From the NCBI GenBank assembly GCA_964012715.1, contig CAXGUG010000087.1, positions 1 to 15,278 on the forward strand: a DNA stretch of 15,278 nt, in the 5' to 3' direction. Positions 7,319 to 13,708 of the stretch are shown here, piece by piece; the stretch's first letter is position 1; every line of letters starts with the position of its first letter. This DNA comes from UBA1479 sp964012715. GTDB lineage: Bacteria; Pseudomonadota; Alphaproteobacteria; Rhodospirillales; Casp-alpha2. The position numbers were made by a program, and so were the translations under genes. Under the pieces are notes generated by a model that saw only the letters and a list, made by a program, of their open reading frames with translations, was not told the DNA's origin and did not search any database.

Positions 7319-7969
7319 ATGAACCGAGTCCTTTTCGTCGATGACGAGCCGCAAATCCTGAAAGGCATCGCCCGCAGCCTGCGCAACCACCGCGACGAAT
7401 GGGACATGAGCTTCGCGACCAACGCCGATCAGGCCCTGGCCCTGATGCAGAACCGACCCGCAGACGTGATCGTGACCGATATCCGCATGCCCGGCATGCA
7501 GGGCGACGCGTTGATCGAGCGGGTCCACGAAATGTATCCGGATACGGTGCCCATGGCCCTGTCGGGGCAATGCACCCAGGAACAGGCGATCGAAATTTCC
7601 CGCCGCGGTGTCCGCTTCCTGGCCAAACCCTGCGACGGCACGGCCCTGGCCGCCGCCGTGACGGAAGCCTTCGTTTATCGCGAACGGCGGGTGACCACGT
7701 TCTCGGTCCAGGCGCCTGCCCCGGCGGGCGGCGATGACCTGCGCCAGGCGATCTTGCTGCTGGCGGCGGCCATGGTCCGAAACGGTATTCTCGACACGGC
7801 GGAAATTCCGGATTCCCTGCGCGGTCTGTTCCTGGACTCCGTCAGCCCCGCCACCATGGCGGCCCTGATGACCGATGCCCCGGCGGACGCGCCCGAGACC
7901 GACCCGGACCTGGAGGAACTGCGCGAACGCCTGGGCATCGTCACCGGCGAGGACGGCTCCTGGTCCTAA
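7319..7969 (+). CDS. Stand-alone response-regulator receiver protein (216 aa)
   Basis: Residues 1-120 are a CheY-like receiver: VDDE (7-10) gives the acidic pocket, Asp54 in IVTDIRMPGM is the phosphoacceptor, Ser82 in MALSGQ takes the switch Ser/Thr place, and Lys103 in FLAKP completes the site. The receiver resembles those of RpfG-like regulators, but no HD-GYP or DNA-binding domain follows. The remaining 95 residues hold an alanine-rich helical stretch (DLRQAILLLAAAMVRNGIL) and an acidic end, and match no output domain I know. No histidine kinase gene is nearby, so the partner is unknown. The start at 7319 has GGAG 6 nt upstream and opens directly on the first receiver strand; the longer frame from 7211 would add 36 non-conserved residues. 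It stops 4 bp short of the convergent monooxygenase gene. Confidence 0.87.
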   Translation: MNRVLFVDDEPQILKGIARSLRNHRDEWDMSFATNADQALALMQNRPADVIVTDIRMPGMQGDALIERVHEMYPDTVPMALSGQCTQEQAIEISRRGVRFLAKPCDGTALAAAVTEAFVYRERRVTTFSVQAPAPAGGDDLRQAILLLAAAMVRNGILDTAEIPDSLRGLFLDSVSPATMAALMTDAPADAPETDPDLEELRERLGIVTGEDGSWS

Positions 7970-7973
7970 CGCG

Positions 7974-8282
7974 TCACGCCCCGATGACGGCCTCGAATCC
8001 TTCGAATTGCGGATGGCCCAGGTAGATGCCCTTGGTATTTCCGGCATTGGCGTGGGCCTTTCGGAAATTCTCCGACTTGGTCCAGGCCAGAAAATCCGCC
8101 TCCGATCTCCAGATCGTGTGCGAGGCGTAGAGGGTGTGATCCTCGTGGCTCGGCCCCTTGAGCAGATGAAATTCAACGAAGCCCGGCACCTCGTCCAGAT
8201 GACGATCGCGGGTCTTCCACACGGTTTCGAAGTCCTCTTCCCGACCGGGCGCGATCTTGAAGCGGTTCATGGCGATGTACAT
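7974..8282 (-). CDS. IsdG-type heme-degrading monooxygenase, ABM domain (102 aa)
   Basis: A small antibiotic-biosynthesis-monooxygenase fold protein, about 100 aa as usual for the family, that forms dimers in relatives. The three residues that define non-canonical heme oxygenases (Asn, Trp and His in IsdG/IsdI) are all present at the expected places: Asn6 in IAMNRFKI, Trp67 in FLAWTKS and His77 in FRKAHA. Also typical are PGREEDFE, VPGFVEFHLLKG, and a TLYASHTIWRSEADF strand-turn. This supports cytoplasmic oxidation of heme with iron release rather than antibiotic synthesis. The start at 8282 (MYIAMNRF) follows AAGGG at a good distance; an ATG five codons upstream would shift Asn away from position 6. 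No heme transport genes are in the window. It converges tightly on the response regulator and has a 14-bp palindrome upstream. Confidence 0.88.
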   Translation of the reverse strand: MYIAMNRFKIAPGREEDFETVWKTRDRHLDEVPGFVEFHLLKGPSHEDHTLYASHTIWRSEADFLAWTKSENFRKAHANAGNTKGIYLGHPQFEGFEAVIGA

Positions 8283-8319
8283 GGCTAACCCTTTCAATTC
8301 GGACGACGCCTATACATGT

Positions 8320-8333
8320 CGGCGTATACGCCG
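8320..8333. promoter_or_regulatory. Perfect 14-bp palindrome CGGCGTATACGCCG, candidate operator
   Basis: A perfect dyad centred on GTATAC lies 38 bp upstream of the heme-monooxygenase start. Its position fits an operator or transcription-factor site for that gene. It does not match the Irr or RirA consensus that I know. A shorter GTATAC-centred dyad occurs at 182-189 in front of an unrelated gene. Confidence 0.4.
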
Positions 8334-8387
8334 CCGGGATCAAGAACTGACGCAACGGGAATGTCCACTTATAGCCAGGAGCGGTCG

Positions 8388-8416
8388 TTGCAAATTATCC
8401 GGCTCAACATAAGAAT
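8388..8416 (+). promoter_or_regulatory. Promoter-like pair upstream of the HEPN gene
   Basis: TTGCAA (8388-8393) and AAGAAT (8411-8416) are separated by exactly 17 bp, each matching the sigma-70 consensus at four of six positions. The predicted start near 8423 gives a leader of about 70 nt. The segment is AT-rich compared with its surroundings. Confidence 0.35.
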
Positions 8417-8495
8417 GATGAGGGTCGAGCAATTAATGTTATTTGGCGCAACAAGCTGCGGGTCCAGTGTATTGGCTGACAAGGGGTAGCAAGAA

Positions 8496-9377
8496 ATGAT
8501 CAAAGAAATTTGGGACACTTCGAAGCCGCCAATCTACGGCTGCCTAACAGGGATTGAGCTTCCGAATGCCAGAGTTGAAATCCTGCCAGGAATTAAACTT
8601 AAGCGTATTTATGTCGATACAATAGGCACCACAATGTTGGCGTTTGCGCCTCCGCCGACGCCGAAATCACCTCATCCAGCGCCTTGGGCTGCAGTTAGTG
8701 GAGGATTAAGCTTCGAGAGTAGAGCCGAAGTCGAACTTACAAACATGAATGCTTGTGATGGGTTATCCCCGTCAGTAGCTGTTTGGCTTGTCGCAGCTGT
8801 CTTGCGGCTTCGCATAACAACGCCAATCCGTCTTGCCGTAATAGGGAACATGCCCGTCGACATGATGGGAGAACGCTCGAAAGAAGTACAAGCCATTGCA
8901 TTTGAGAGTGCACCAAACCAATTCGGGCTGTTCACGGCCGAGCGCACTGAAGTTACAGAGGATGAACTTTCATGGCTGCGTGACATGCTACCCGTAGCAG
9001 CGCGGCTATATCATGACGAACGCTTCTATCGCGCCTTTTCCGTCTACGATCAGGCTCAGTGGACCCCAACGCCGGAAATGGGAACAATGCTTGTCTGGGC
9101 AGCGATTGAAATTCTGTTCGACTTAAGTGGTGAAAGAGAGAAGACGAAGGCCATCTGCAGGGCGTTATCTGACTGTGTAGGGACAGACTCCTCCGACCGT
9201 GATCGTGCCTACCCGGTAATACGGGACCTGTACTACAAACGAGGGCAGGCAGTTCATGCGGGTCGTAGCATGTCTTCTCAGGATGTTATCCAGTCCTTCC
9301 GCCTCGCGAATGTAGCGTTCCAGAACGTCCTGATAGAAGGTAGACTGCCTATATCTCCCAGGGAGACGGTTCACTAG
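8496..9377 (+). CDS. Uncharacterised protein with C-terminal Apea-like HEPN domain (293 aa)
   Basis: I do not recognise the N-terminal half (1-160), which looks like a mixed alpha/beta domain without clear motifs. The C-terminal part (about 175-285) looks like an Apea-like HEPN domain: a helix MLVWAAIEILFDL (198-210) carrying the acidic Glu205, a helical middle, then LYYKRGQAVHAG (245-256), which holds the R-x4-H motif (Arg249, His254) in the family's Y-x-x-R-x-x-x-V-H-[AG] setting, and a final helix. HEPN proteins with this motif are often metal-independent RNases in toxin-antitoxin, abortive-infection and CRISPR systems. RNase activity here is inference. AAGGGG lies 9 nt before the ATG. The gene stands alone, with no partner nucleotidyltransferase, kinase or antitoxin gene next to it. 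Its base composition is clearly lower in GC than its neighbours, which suggests horizontal transfer. Confidence 0.7.
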   Translation: MIKEIWDTSKPPIYGCLTGIELPNARVEILPGIKLKRIYVDTIGTTMLAFAPPPTPKSPHPAPWAAVSGGLSFESRAEVELTNMNACDGLSPSVAVWLVAAVLRLRITTPIRLAVIGNMPVDMMGERSKEVQAIAFESAPNQFGLFTAERTEVTEDELSWLRDMLPVAARLYHDERFYRAFSVYDQAQWTPTPEMGTMLVWAAIEILFDLSGEREKTKAICRALSDCVGTDSSDRDRAYPVIRDLYYKRGQAVHAGRSMSSQDVIQSFRLANVAFQNVLIEGRLPISPRETVH

Positions 9378-9416
9378 GTGAATTCAGATAATCTGTCCCT
9401 ACTTAATTTCCGTTTG

Positions 9417-9428
9417 GCGGACGTCCGC
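9417..9428. repeat. 12-bp perfect palindrome GCGGACGTCCGC
   Basis: A perfect dyad 40 bp after the HEPN stop. The right arm (GTCCGCTT) can also pair imperfectly with AAGCAGAC at 9439-9446, so two alternative hairpins are possible. There is no T run, so it is not a standard terminator. A smaller dyad CAGAT-A-ATCTG lies at 9385-9395. Confidence 0.5.
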
Positions 9429-9448
9429 TTCGGGTCAAAAGCAGACAT

Positions 9449-9486
9449 CTGAATACTCACCCACCCGCTGAATACTCACCCACCCG
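9449..9486. repeat. Perfect tandem duplication of a 19-bp unit
   Basis: CTGAATACTCACCCACCCG occurs twice without a gap or mismatch, at 9449-9467 and 9468-9486. It lies between the HEPN islet and the end of ureG, 20 bp from the ureG stop. It may be a target-site or slippage duplication at the islet boundary. Confidence 0.9.
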
Positions 9487-9506
9487 TCAGCCTCCCCCAA
9501 GGCGGC

Positions 9507-10127
9507 TCAGGCGCCGAGCCCACCCAGCCGCCGCACCAAAGCCGCGATTTCGGCCACGCCTTCGCCCGTCTTCATGTTGGTAAAGACGAAGGGGCGGTCG
9601 CCGCGCATACGTTTGGCGTCGCGGTCCATCACCGCGAGGTCCGCGCCGACATGCGGGGCCAGATCCGTCTTGTTGATGACCAGCAGGTCCGAACGGGTAA
9701 TGCCCGGGCCGCCCTTGCGCGGGATTTCCTCGCCCGCTGAAACGTCGATGACGTAGATCGTGATATCGGCCAGTTCGGGGCTGAAAGTCGCGGCCAGATT
9801 GTCGCCGCCGCTTTCGATCAGGATCAGGTCCAGGCCCGGAAAGGTCGCGCGCATCTGGGCCACGGCGGCCAGATTGATCGAAGCATCCTCGCGGATCGCC
9901 GTATGCGGGCAGCCGCCCGTTTCCACGCCCATGATCCGTTCGGGAGACAAGGCGCCGCGCCGGGTCAGGGCCTCGGCGTCCTCCTTGGTATAGATGTCGT
10001 TGGTGATGGCGCAGATGTCATGGGTCTCGCGAAAGGTCCGGCAGAGTTGCTCCATCAGCGCCGTCTTGCCCGAGCCGACGGGCCCGCCGATGCCGACGCG
10101 CAGCGGCCCATGGGGTGAAGTGGTCAT
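9507..10127 (-). CDS. ureG: Urease accessory GTPase UreG (206 aa)
   Basis: UreG is a SIMIBI-class GTPase that drives nickel delivery to apo-urease together with UreD and UreF. The sequence shows the P-loop GGPVGSGKT (14-22), the metal-binding CPH (73-75) in ETGGCPHTAIRED, ESGGDNLAATFSPELAD (105-121) and the guanine-specificity NKTD (152-155). Length is usual for the family; there is no His-rich N-terminal extension. The start at 10127 is chosen because its ATG overlaps the ureF stop as ATGA, implying translational coupling; the frame stays open upstream but lies inside ureF. It is the last gene of the urease operon. No clear hairpin with a T run follows it before the repeat at 9486. Confidence 0.97.
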   Translation of the reverse strand: MTTSPHGPLRVGIGGPVGSGKTALMEQLCRTFRETHDICAITNDIYTKEDAEALTRRGALSPERIMGVETGGCPHTAIREDASINLAAVAQMRATFPGLDLILIESGGDNLAATFSPELADITIYVIDVSAGEEIPRKGGPGITRSDLLVINKTDLAPHVGADLAVMDRDAKRMRGDRPFVFTNMKTGEGVAEIAALVRRLGGLGA

Positions 10128-10804
10128 GATCTGAAAAGCCTCGTGTATTGGGTTTCGTGGCGCATGGCGGCCACGTCGGAAAGAAAGGCGCAACCGCCCA
10201 GGTCGGCCAGGGAGGCCTGGCCCGCCGCCTCGGCGGTACGGGTAACATCAGCCTCGAGCGCGCTGAGGGCGCGCTGACCGTCGGTCTGGCCCAGGGGAAC
10301 CAGCCGCACCCCCGCGGAAATAAGGTTCGCGACCACGGCATGAACAAAGGCATGTAGCGCCGGGGCCAGCGGCACGCCATGCCCGGCGGCGGCCCAGGCG
10401 ACGGCGACGGGATAAGCAATATCGCCGTCCCATTCGTCGGCCCCGGCATAGGGCCAACTGGCCCGTGTCGCGACCAGAAAGGCATTGCCCTGGGCCGTCG
10501 TCTCCAACCGCCGTTCCGACGACGGACACAAGGCCACGGCCAGATCGTTGATCGACGCCAGTTCCTCCCGGTCGTCGCTGTCTGCGGCGGCCCAGGCCTG
10601 CGCGAACAGGACGGAATCAGTCCAAGCCCCGCCATGGCCCAGCAGATCGCGCAGCCAGCGCTCCAACCCGGACCGGTCGGCGACCGCCCCGGTTTCGACC
10701 GCCCATTCGATGCCGTGGCTATAGGCGAAGGCCCCGACCGGATAGCTCGGCGACAACCATGCCAGCAGGCGATACAGGACCGCTGGATCGACGACGTTAT
10801 CCAT
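10124..10804 (-). CDS. ureF: Urease accessory protein UreF (226 aa)
   Basis: UreF binds UreD and recruits UreG in the urease activation complex. The family signature is visible at the start of the protein: WLSPSYPVGAFAYSHGIE (16-33), with the conserved S-P-x-x-P-V-G-x-[FY]-x-[YF]-S-x-[GA]. The remainder is the all-helical fold, including AVVANLISAGVRLVPLGQTDGQ and the C-terminal RHETQYTRLFRS, typical of the family end. The start at 10804 (MDNVVDPAVLY) is chosen because its ATG overlaps the last codons and stop of ureE by 8 bp; longer starts would read through the His-rich ureE tail in another frame and give non-conserved sequence. Its stop overlaps the ureG start. Confidence 0.95.
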   Translation of the reverse strand: MDNVVDPAVLYRLLAWLSPSYPVGAFAYSHGIEWAVETGAVADRSGLERWLRDLLGHGGAWTDSVLFAQAWAAADSDDREELASINDLAVALCPSSERRLETTAQGNAFLVATRASWPYAGADEWDGDIAYPVAVAWAAAGHGVPLAPALHAFVHAVVANLISAGVRLVPLGQTDGQRALSALEADVTRTAEAAGQASLADLGGCAFLSDVAAMRHETQYTRLFRS

Positions 10805-11318
10805 GAGAATGCCCCCCATGGGAATGACCGTGCGCATGAGAGTGGGGGTGCGAATGCCTGTGATCGTGGTCATGACCGTGGGTGCGGCCATGGCCATAGG
10901 CCCCGCCTTCGGGATTGAACGGGGCTTCAACATGCGCGACCCGCGCCCCCAGCTTAACCAGCATGTCTTCGATCACATGATCGCGGCGGATGCGCAGGCG
11001 GTCGCCCAAAAGCTCTGTCGGCAGGTGCCGGTTGCCCAGGTGCCAGGCGACACGGACCAAGTGATCGCTGTCGCTACAGGTGACCTCGACCAGCGGTTCC
11101 TCCGCCGCCTTGACGGCGACCAAACGGCCATCGTCCAAGATCAGGCCGTCGCCGTCGGCCAAGGCTTCGGCCTCGGCCAGATCAAGCAGGAATTCCAGCC
11201 CGCCGACGCCGGTCATGGCCAAGCGGCGGCGATGGCGTCCGTCGAAATCCAGCACCACCGTATCGGCGGCGACGCCGGACCAATCCCCCGTTCGCTTGAG
11301 CGCCGTTGCTCGAAGCAT
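10797..11318 (-). CDS. ureE: Urease nickel metallochaperone UreE with His-rich tail (173 aa)
   Basis: UreE binds nickel and hands it to UreG during urease maturation. The N-terminal domain (about 1-80) and the metal-binding domain (about 81-140) carry the conserved WHLGNRHLPTEL (92-103) and RRDHVIEDML (111-120). The C-terminus from residue 143 is a histidine tail with 14 His in 31 residues, in mostly alternating H-G, H-D and H-S pairs. Such tails store extra nickel in some UreE proteins and are absent in others. The start at 11318 has AAGGGG upstream at about 6 nt. The gene follows ureC by 17 bp and overlaps ureF. Confidence 0.96.
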   Translation of the reverse strand: MLRATALKRTGDWSGVAADTVVLDFDGRHRRRLAMTGVGGLEFLLDLAEAEALADGDGLILDDGRLVAVKAAEEPLVEVTCSDSDHLVRVAWHLGNRHLPTELLGDRLRIRRDHVIEDMLVKLGARVAHVEAPFNPEGGAYGHGRTHGHDHDHRHSHPHSHAHGHSHGGHSHG

Positions 11319-11335
11319 CGTCGTCCCCTTTCGGA

Positions 11336-13048
11336 TCAGAACAAGAAATACCGCTGCGCCATGGGCAGAACCTCCGCCGGCTCACAAGTCAGCAGTTCGC
11401 CATCGGCCCGCACCTCGTAGGTTTCAGGATCGACCTCGACCGTCGGCGTGGCGTCGTTCAGGACCATGGATTTCTTGGAAATGCCGCCCCGCGTGTTAGC
11501 CACGCCCAGCAGTTCCTTTTCCACGTTCAGGTGATGGGCGATGCCGTCGTCCAGCGAAACCTGACTGACGAAGGTCACGCCCGAGGCCACCATCGACCGC
11601 CCGAAAGCCCCGAACATCGGCCGGTAGTGGACCGGCTGCGGCGTCGGGATCGAGGCGTTGGGATCGCCCATGGCGGCGGCGGCGATGGTTCCGCCGATCA
11701 ACACCATGTCGGGTTTGACCCCGAAGAACGCGGGCGACCACAGGACCAGATCGGCGCGCTTGCCGATCTCGACGGAGCCGACATGCTTCGACAAACCGTG
11801 GGCGATGGCCGGATTGATGGTGTACTTGGCGATGTAGCGGCGAACGCGCATGTTGTCGTTGTCACCGGTTTCTTCCGCCAGGCGACCGCGCTGGCGCTTC
11901 ATCTTGTCCGCCGTCTGCCAGGTGCGGATCAGCACTTCACCGACCCGGCCCATGGCCTGACTGTCCGAGGCAATGATCGAAAACGCCCCCATGTCGTGCA
12001 GGATGTCTTCCGCCGCGATGGTTTCCTTGCGGATGCGGCTTTCGGCGAAGGCGACGTCTTCCGGAATGTTGCCGTCCAGGTGATGGCAGACCATCAGCAT
12101 GTCCAGGTGTTCTTCCAGGGTGTTGACGGTATAGGGCCGCGTCGGGTTGGTCGATGACGGAATCACGTTGAGCTCGCCACAGACCTTGATGATGTCGGGC
12201 GCATGGCCGCCGCCCGCGCCCTCGGTATGGAAGGCATGGATCGTCCGGCCCTTGAATGCCGCGACCGTGTTTTCGACAAAGCCGCTTTCGTTCAGCGTGT
12301 CCGTATGGATCATGACCTGCACGTCCAGGTCGTCGGCCACGCCCAGGCAGCAATCGATGGCCCCCGGGGTGGTACCCCAGTCCTCGTGCAACTTCAGGGA
12401 ACAGGCCCCGGCCCGGACCTGTTCGATCAGGGCCGCCGGTTGCGAGGCATTGCCCTTGCCCGCGAAGGCCAGGTTCATGGGCAGACCGTCCGCCGCCTGG
12501 ATCATTCGCCCGATGTGCCAGGGGCCGGGGGTGCAGGTCGTGGCGTTGGTGCCCGTCGCGGGGCCGGTGCCGCCGCCCAGCATGGTCGTCACGCCCGACA
12601 TCAGGGCTTCGTCGATCTGCTGCGGGCAGATGTAATGGATATGCACGTCCAGGCCGCCGGCGGTCAGGATCTTGCCCTCGCCCGCGATCGCTTCCGTGCC
12701 CGGGCCGACGACGATATCGACGCCCGGCTGGGTGTCCGGGTTCCCCGCCTTGCCGATGGCGACGATGCGCCCTTCCTTCAGGCCGACATCCGCCTTCACG
12801 ATGCCCCAGTGATCGATGATGGTGGCGTTGGTGATGACCGTATCGACGGCCCCTTCGGCACGCGTGGTCTGGGCCTGGCCCATGCCGTCGCGGATGACCT
12901 TGCCGCCGCCGAATTTAACCTCTTCGCCGTAGGTCGTGAAATCCTTCTCGACCTCAATGAACAGCTCCGTATCCGCCAGGCGCACCTTGTCGCCGACGGT
13001 GGGGCCGAACATGTCCGCATAAGCGGCGCGACTGATTTTTGCCGGCAT
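11336..13048 (-). CDS. ureC: Urease alpha subunit UreC, catalytic (570 aa)
   Basis: The catalytic urease subunit, converting urea to ammonia and carbamate at a di-nickel centre in the cytoplasm. All active-site residues are present: His136 and His138 (DVHIHYICPQQ), the Lys219 that becomes carbamylated (SLKLHEDWG), His221, His248 (VMIHTD), His274 (HAFHTEGAGGGHAPD), the flap Cys321-His322-His323 (MVCHHLDG) and Asp362 (ASDSQAMGR). These correspond to the Klebsiella residues shifted by two. Full length and intact, ending in the standard QRYFLF. It lies 15 bp after ureB and 17 bp before ureE. The subunits are separate as in most proteobacteria, with no fusion to UreA or UreB. An active enzyme is expected. 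Confidence 0.99.
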   Translation of the reverse strand: MPAKISRAAYADMFGPTVGDKVRLADTELFIEVEKDFTTYGEEVKFGGGKVIRDGMGQAQTTRAEGAVDTVITNATIIDHWGIVKADVGLKEGRIVAIGKAGNPDTQPGVDIVVGPGTEAIAGEGKILTAGGLDVHIHYICPQQIDEALMSGVTTMLGGGTGPATGTNATTCTPGPWHIGRMIQAADGLPMNLAFAGKGNASQPAALIEQVRAGACSLKLHEDWGTTPGAIDCCLGVADDLDVQVMIHTDTLNESGFVENTVAAFKGRTIHAFHTEGAGGGHAPDIIKVCGELNVIPSSTNPTRPYTVNTLEEHLDMLMVCHHLDGNIPEDVAFAESRIRKETIAAEDILHDMGAFSIIASDSQAMGRVGEVLIRTWQTADKMKRQRGRLAEETGDNDNMRVRRYIAKYTINPAIAHGLSKHVGSVEIGKRADLVLWSPAFFGVKPDMVLIGGTIAAAAMGDPNASIPTPQPVHYRPMFGAFGRSMVASGVTFVSQVSLDDGIAHHLNVEKELLGVANTRGGISKKSMVLNDATPTVEVDPETYEVRADGELLTCEPAEVLPMAQRYFLF

Positions 13049-13063
13049 GTTTCCGTCCTCCCC

Positions 13064-13369
13064 TTACAGATCGCCCATGACTTTTTGATTGAAGCCGAAG
13101 ACCTTGCGGGCACCCAGCAGCGGCACCAGCGTGACGTCGCGGCTTTGGCCCGGCTCGAACCGGACCGCCGTGCCCGACGCGATGTCCAGGCGCATGCCGC
13201 GCGTTTTCTCGCGGTCGAAATCCAGCGCCGGGTTGGTCTCATAGAAATGATAATGGCTGCCGACCTGGACCGGGCGGTCGCCGGTATTGGCGACGGTCAC
13301 GGTCACGGTCGGCTGGCCCGCGTTCAATTCGATCTCGCCGGGGGCCGCGATGATTTCACCTGGGATCAT
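13064..13369 (-). CDS. ureB: Urease beta subunit UreB (101 aa)
   Basis: The small beta subunit of the three-subunit bacterial urease. The start MIPGEIIAAPGEIELNAG is the family N-terminus. NTGDRPVQVGSHYHFYETN (29-47) holds the conserved V-G-S-H-[YF]-H-F motif, and the C-terminal part runs RLDIASGTAVRFEPGQ to VFGFNQKVMGDL. Length is at the lower, usual end for a free-standing UreB. AGGAGG lies close before the start. It is separated from ureA by 9 bp and from ureC by 15 bp. Confidence 0.98.
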   Translation of the reverse strand: MIPGEIIAAPGEIELNAGQPTVTVTVANTGDRPVQVGSHYHFYETNPALDFDREKTRGMRLDIASGTAVRFEPGQSRDVTLVPLLGARKVFGFNQKVMGDL

Positions 13370-13378
13370 GGCGTCCTC

Positions 13379-13681
13379 CTATCGAATGGGGTTATGGACG
13401 GTGACCAGCTTGGTCCCGTCGGGAAAGGTCGCTTCGACCTGCACGTCGTGGATCATCTCAGAGATGCCCTCCATGACCTGATCGCGGGTGATGACCTTGG
13501 CCCCCGCCTCCATCAGGTCGGCGACGCTGCGTCCGTCGCGGGCGCCCTCGACCACGAAATCGGAAATCAGGGCGATGGCTTCGGGATAGTTCAGCTTCAC
13601 GCCGCGCTCCAGCCGCCGTCGCGCGACCATGGCCGCCATGGCGATCAGCAGCTTGTCCTTTTCCCTCGGTGTCAGGTTCAT
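13379..13681 (-). CDS. ureA: Urease gamma subunit UreA (100 aa)
   Basis: The gamma subunit of urease. It begins MNLTPREKDKLLIAMAAMVARRRLERG without a break, as in the family, continues with LNYPEAIALISDFVVEGARDGRSVADLM, and ends with the conserved VQVEATFPDGTKLVTVHNPI. Exactly 100 residues, the standard length. GGGAGG lies just before the start. It follows ureD by 27 bp and starts the block of structural genes. Confidence 0.98.
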   Translation of the reverse strand: MNLTPREKDKLLIAMAAMVARRRLERGVKLNYPEAIALISDFVVEGARDGRSVADLMEAGAKVITRDQVMEGISEMIHDVQVEATFPDGTKLVTVHNPIR

Positions 13682-13708
13682 GAAGCCTCCCGTTATCTTC
13701 GTTGATGT

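Larger units (their letters stand above)
8341..9486. other. Low-GC islet, likely acquired insertion carrying one HEPN-type gene
   Basis: Between the heme monooxygenase and the urease operon the base composition falls. For example 8701-8760 is 26/60 G+C, whereas 9661-9720 in ureG is 38/60. Codon choice is also unlike the neighbours, with many A- or T-ending codons. The stretch carries one gene on the opposite strand to the genes on both sides. It ends in palindromes (9385-9395, 9417-9428) and a perfect tandem repeat (9449-9486). No transposase, integrase or tRNA was found, so how it moved is unknown. Confidence 0.5.

Noticed and set aside
9449..9486. The tandem 19-bp units as a minimal CRISPR.
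   Set aside because: The copies abut with no spacer and there are only two; no cas gene is present.
9487..9506. A terminator directly after ureG.
   Set aside because: Only a 4-bp stem (GCCT/AGGC) can be drawn and there is no T run, so no terminator is called.
12203..13705. A 500-codon open frame on the plus strand.
   Set aside because: It lies opposite ureC, ureB and ureA, whose assignment is certain. The translation is rich in D, R and G and looks like reverse-strand noise.
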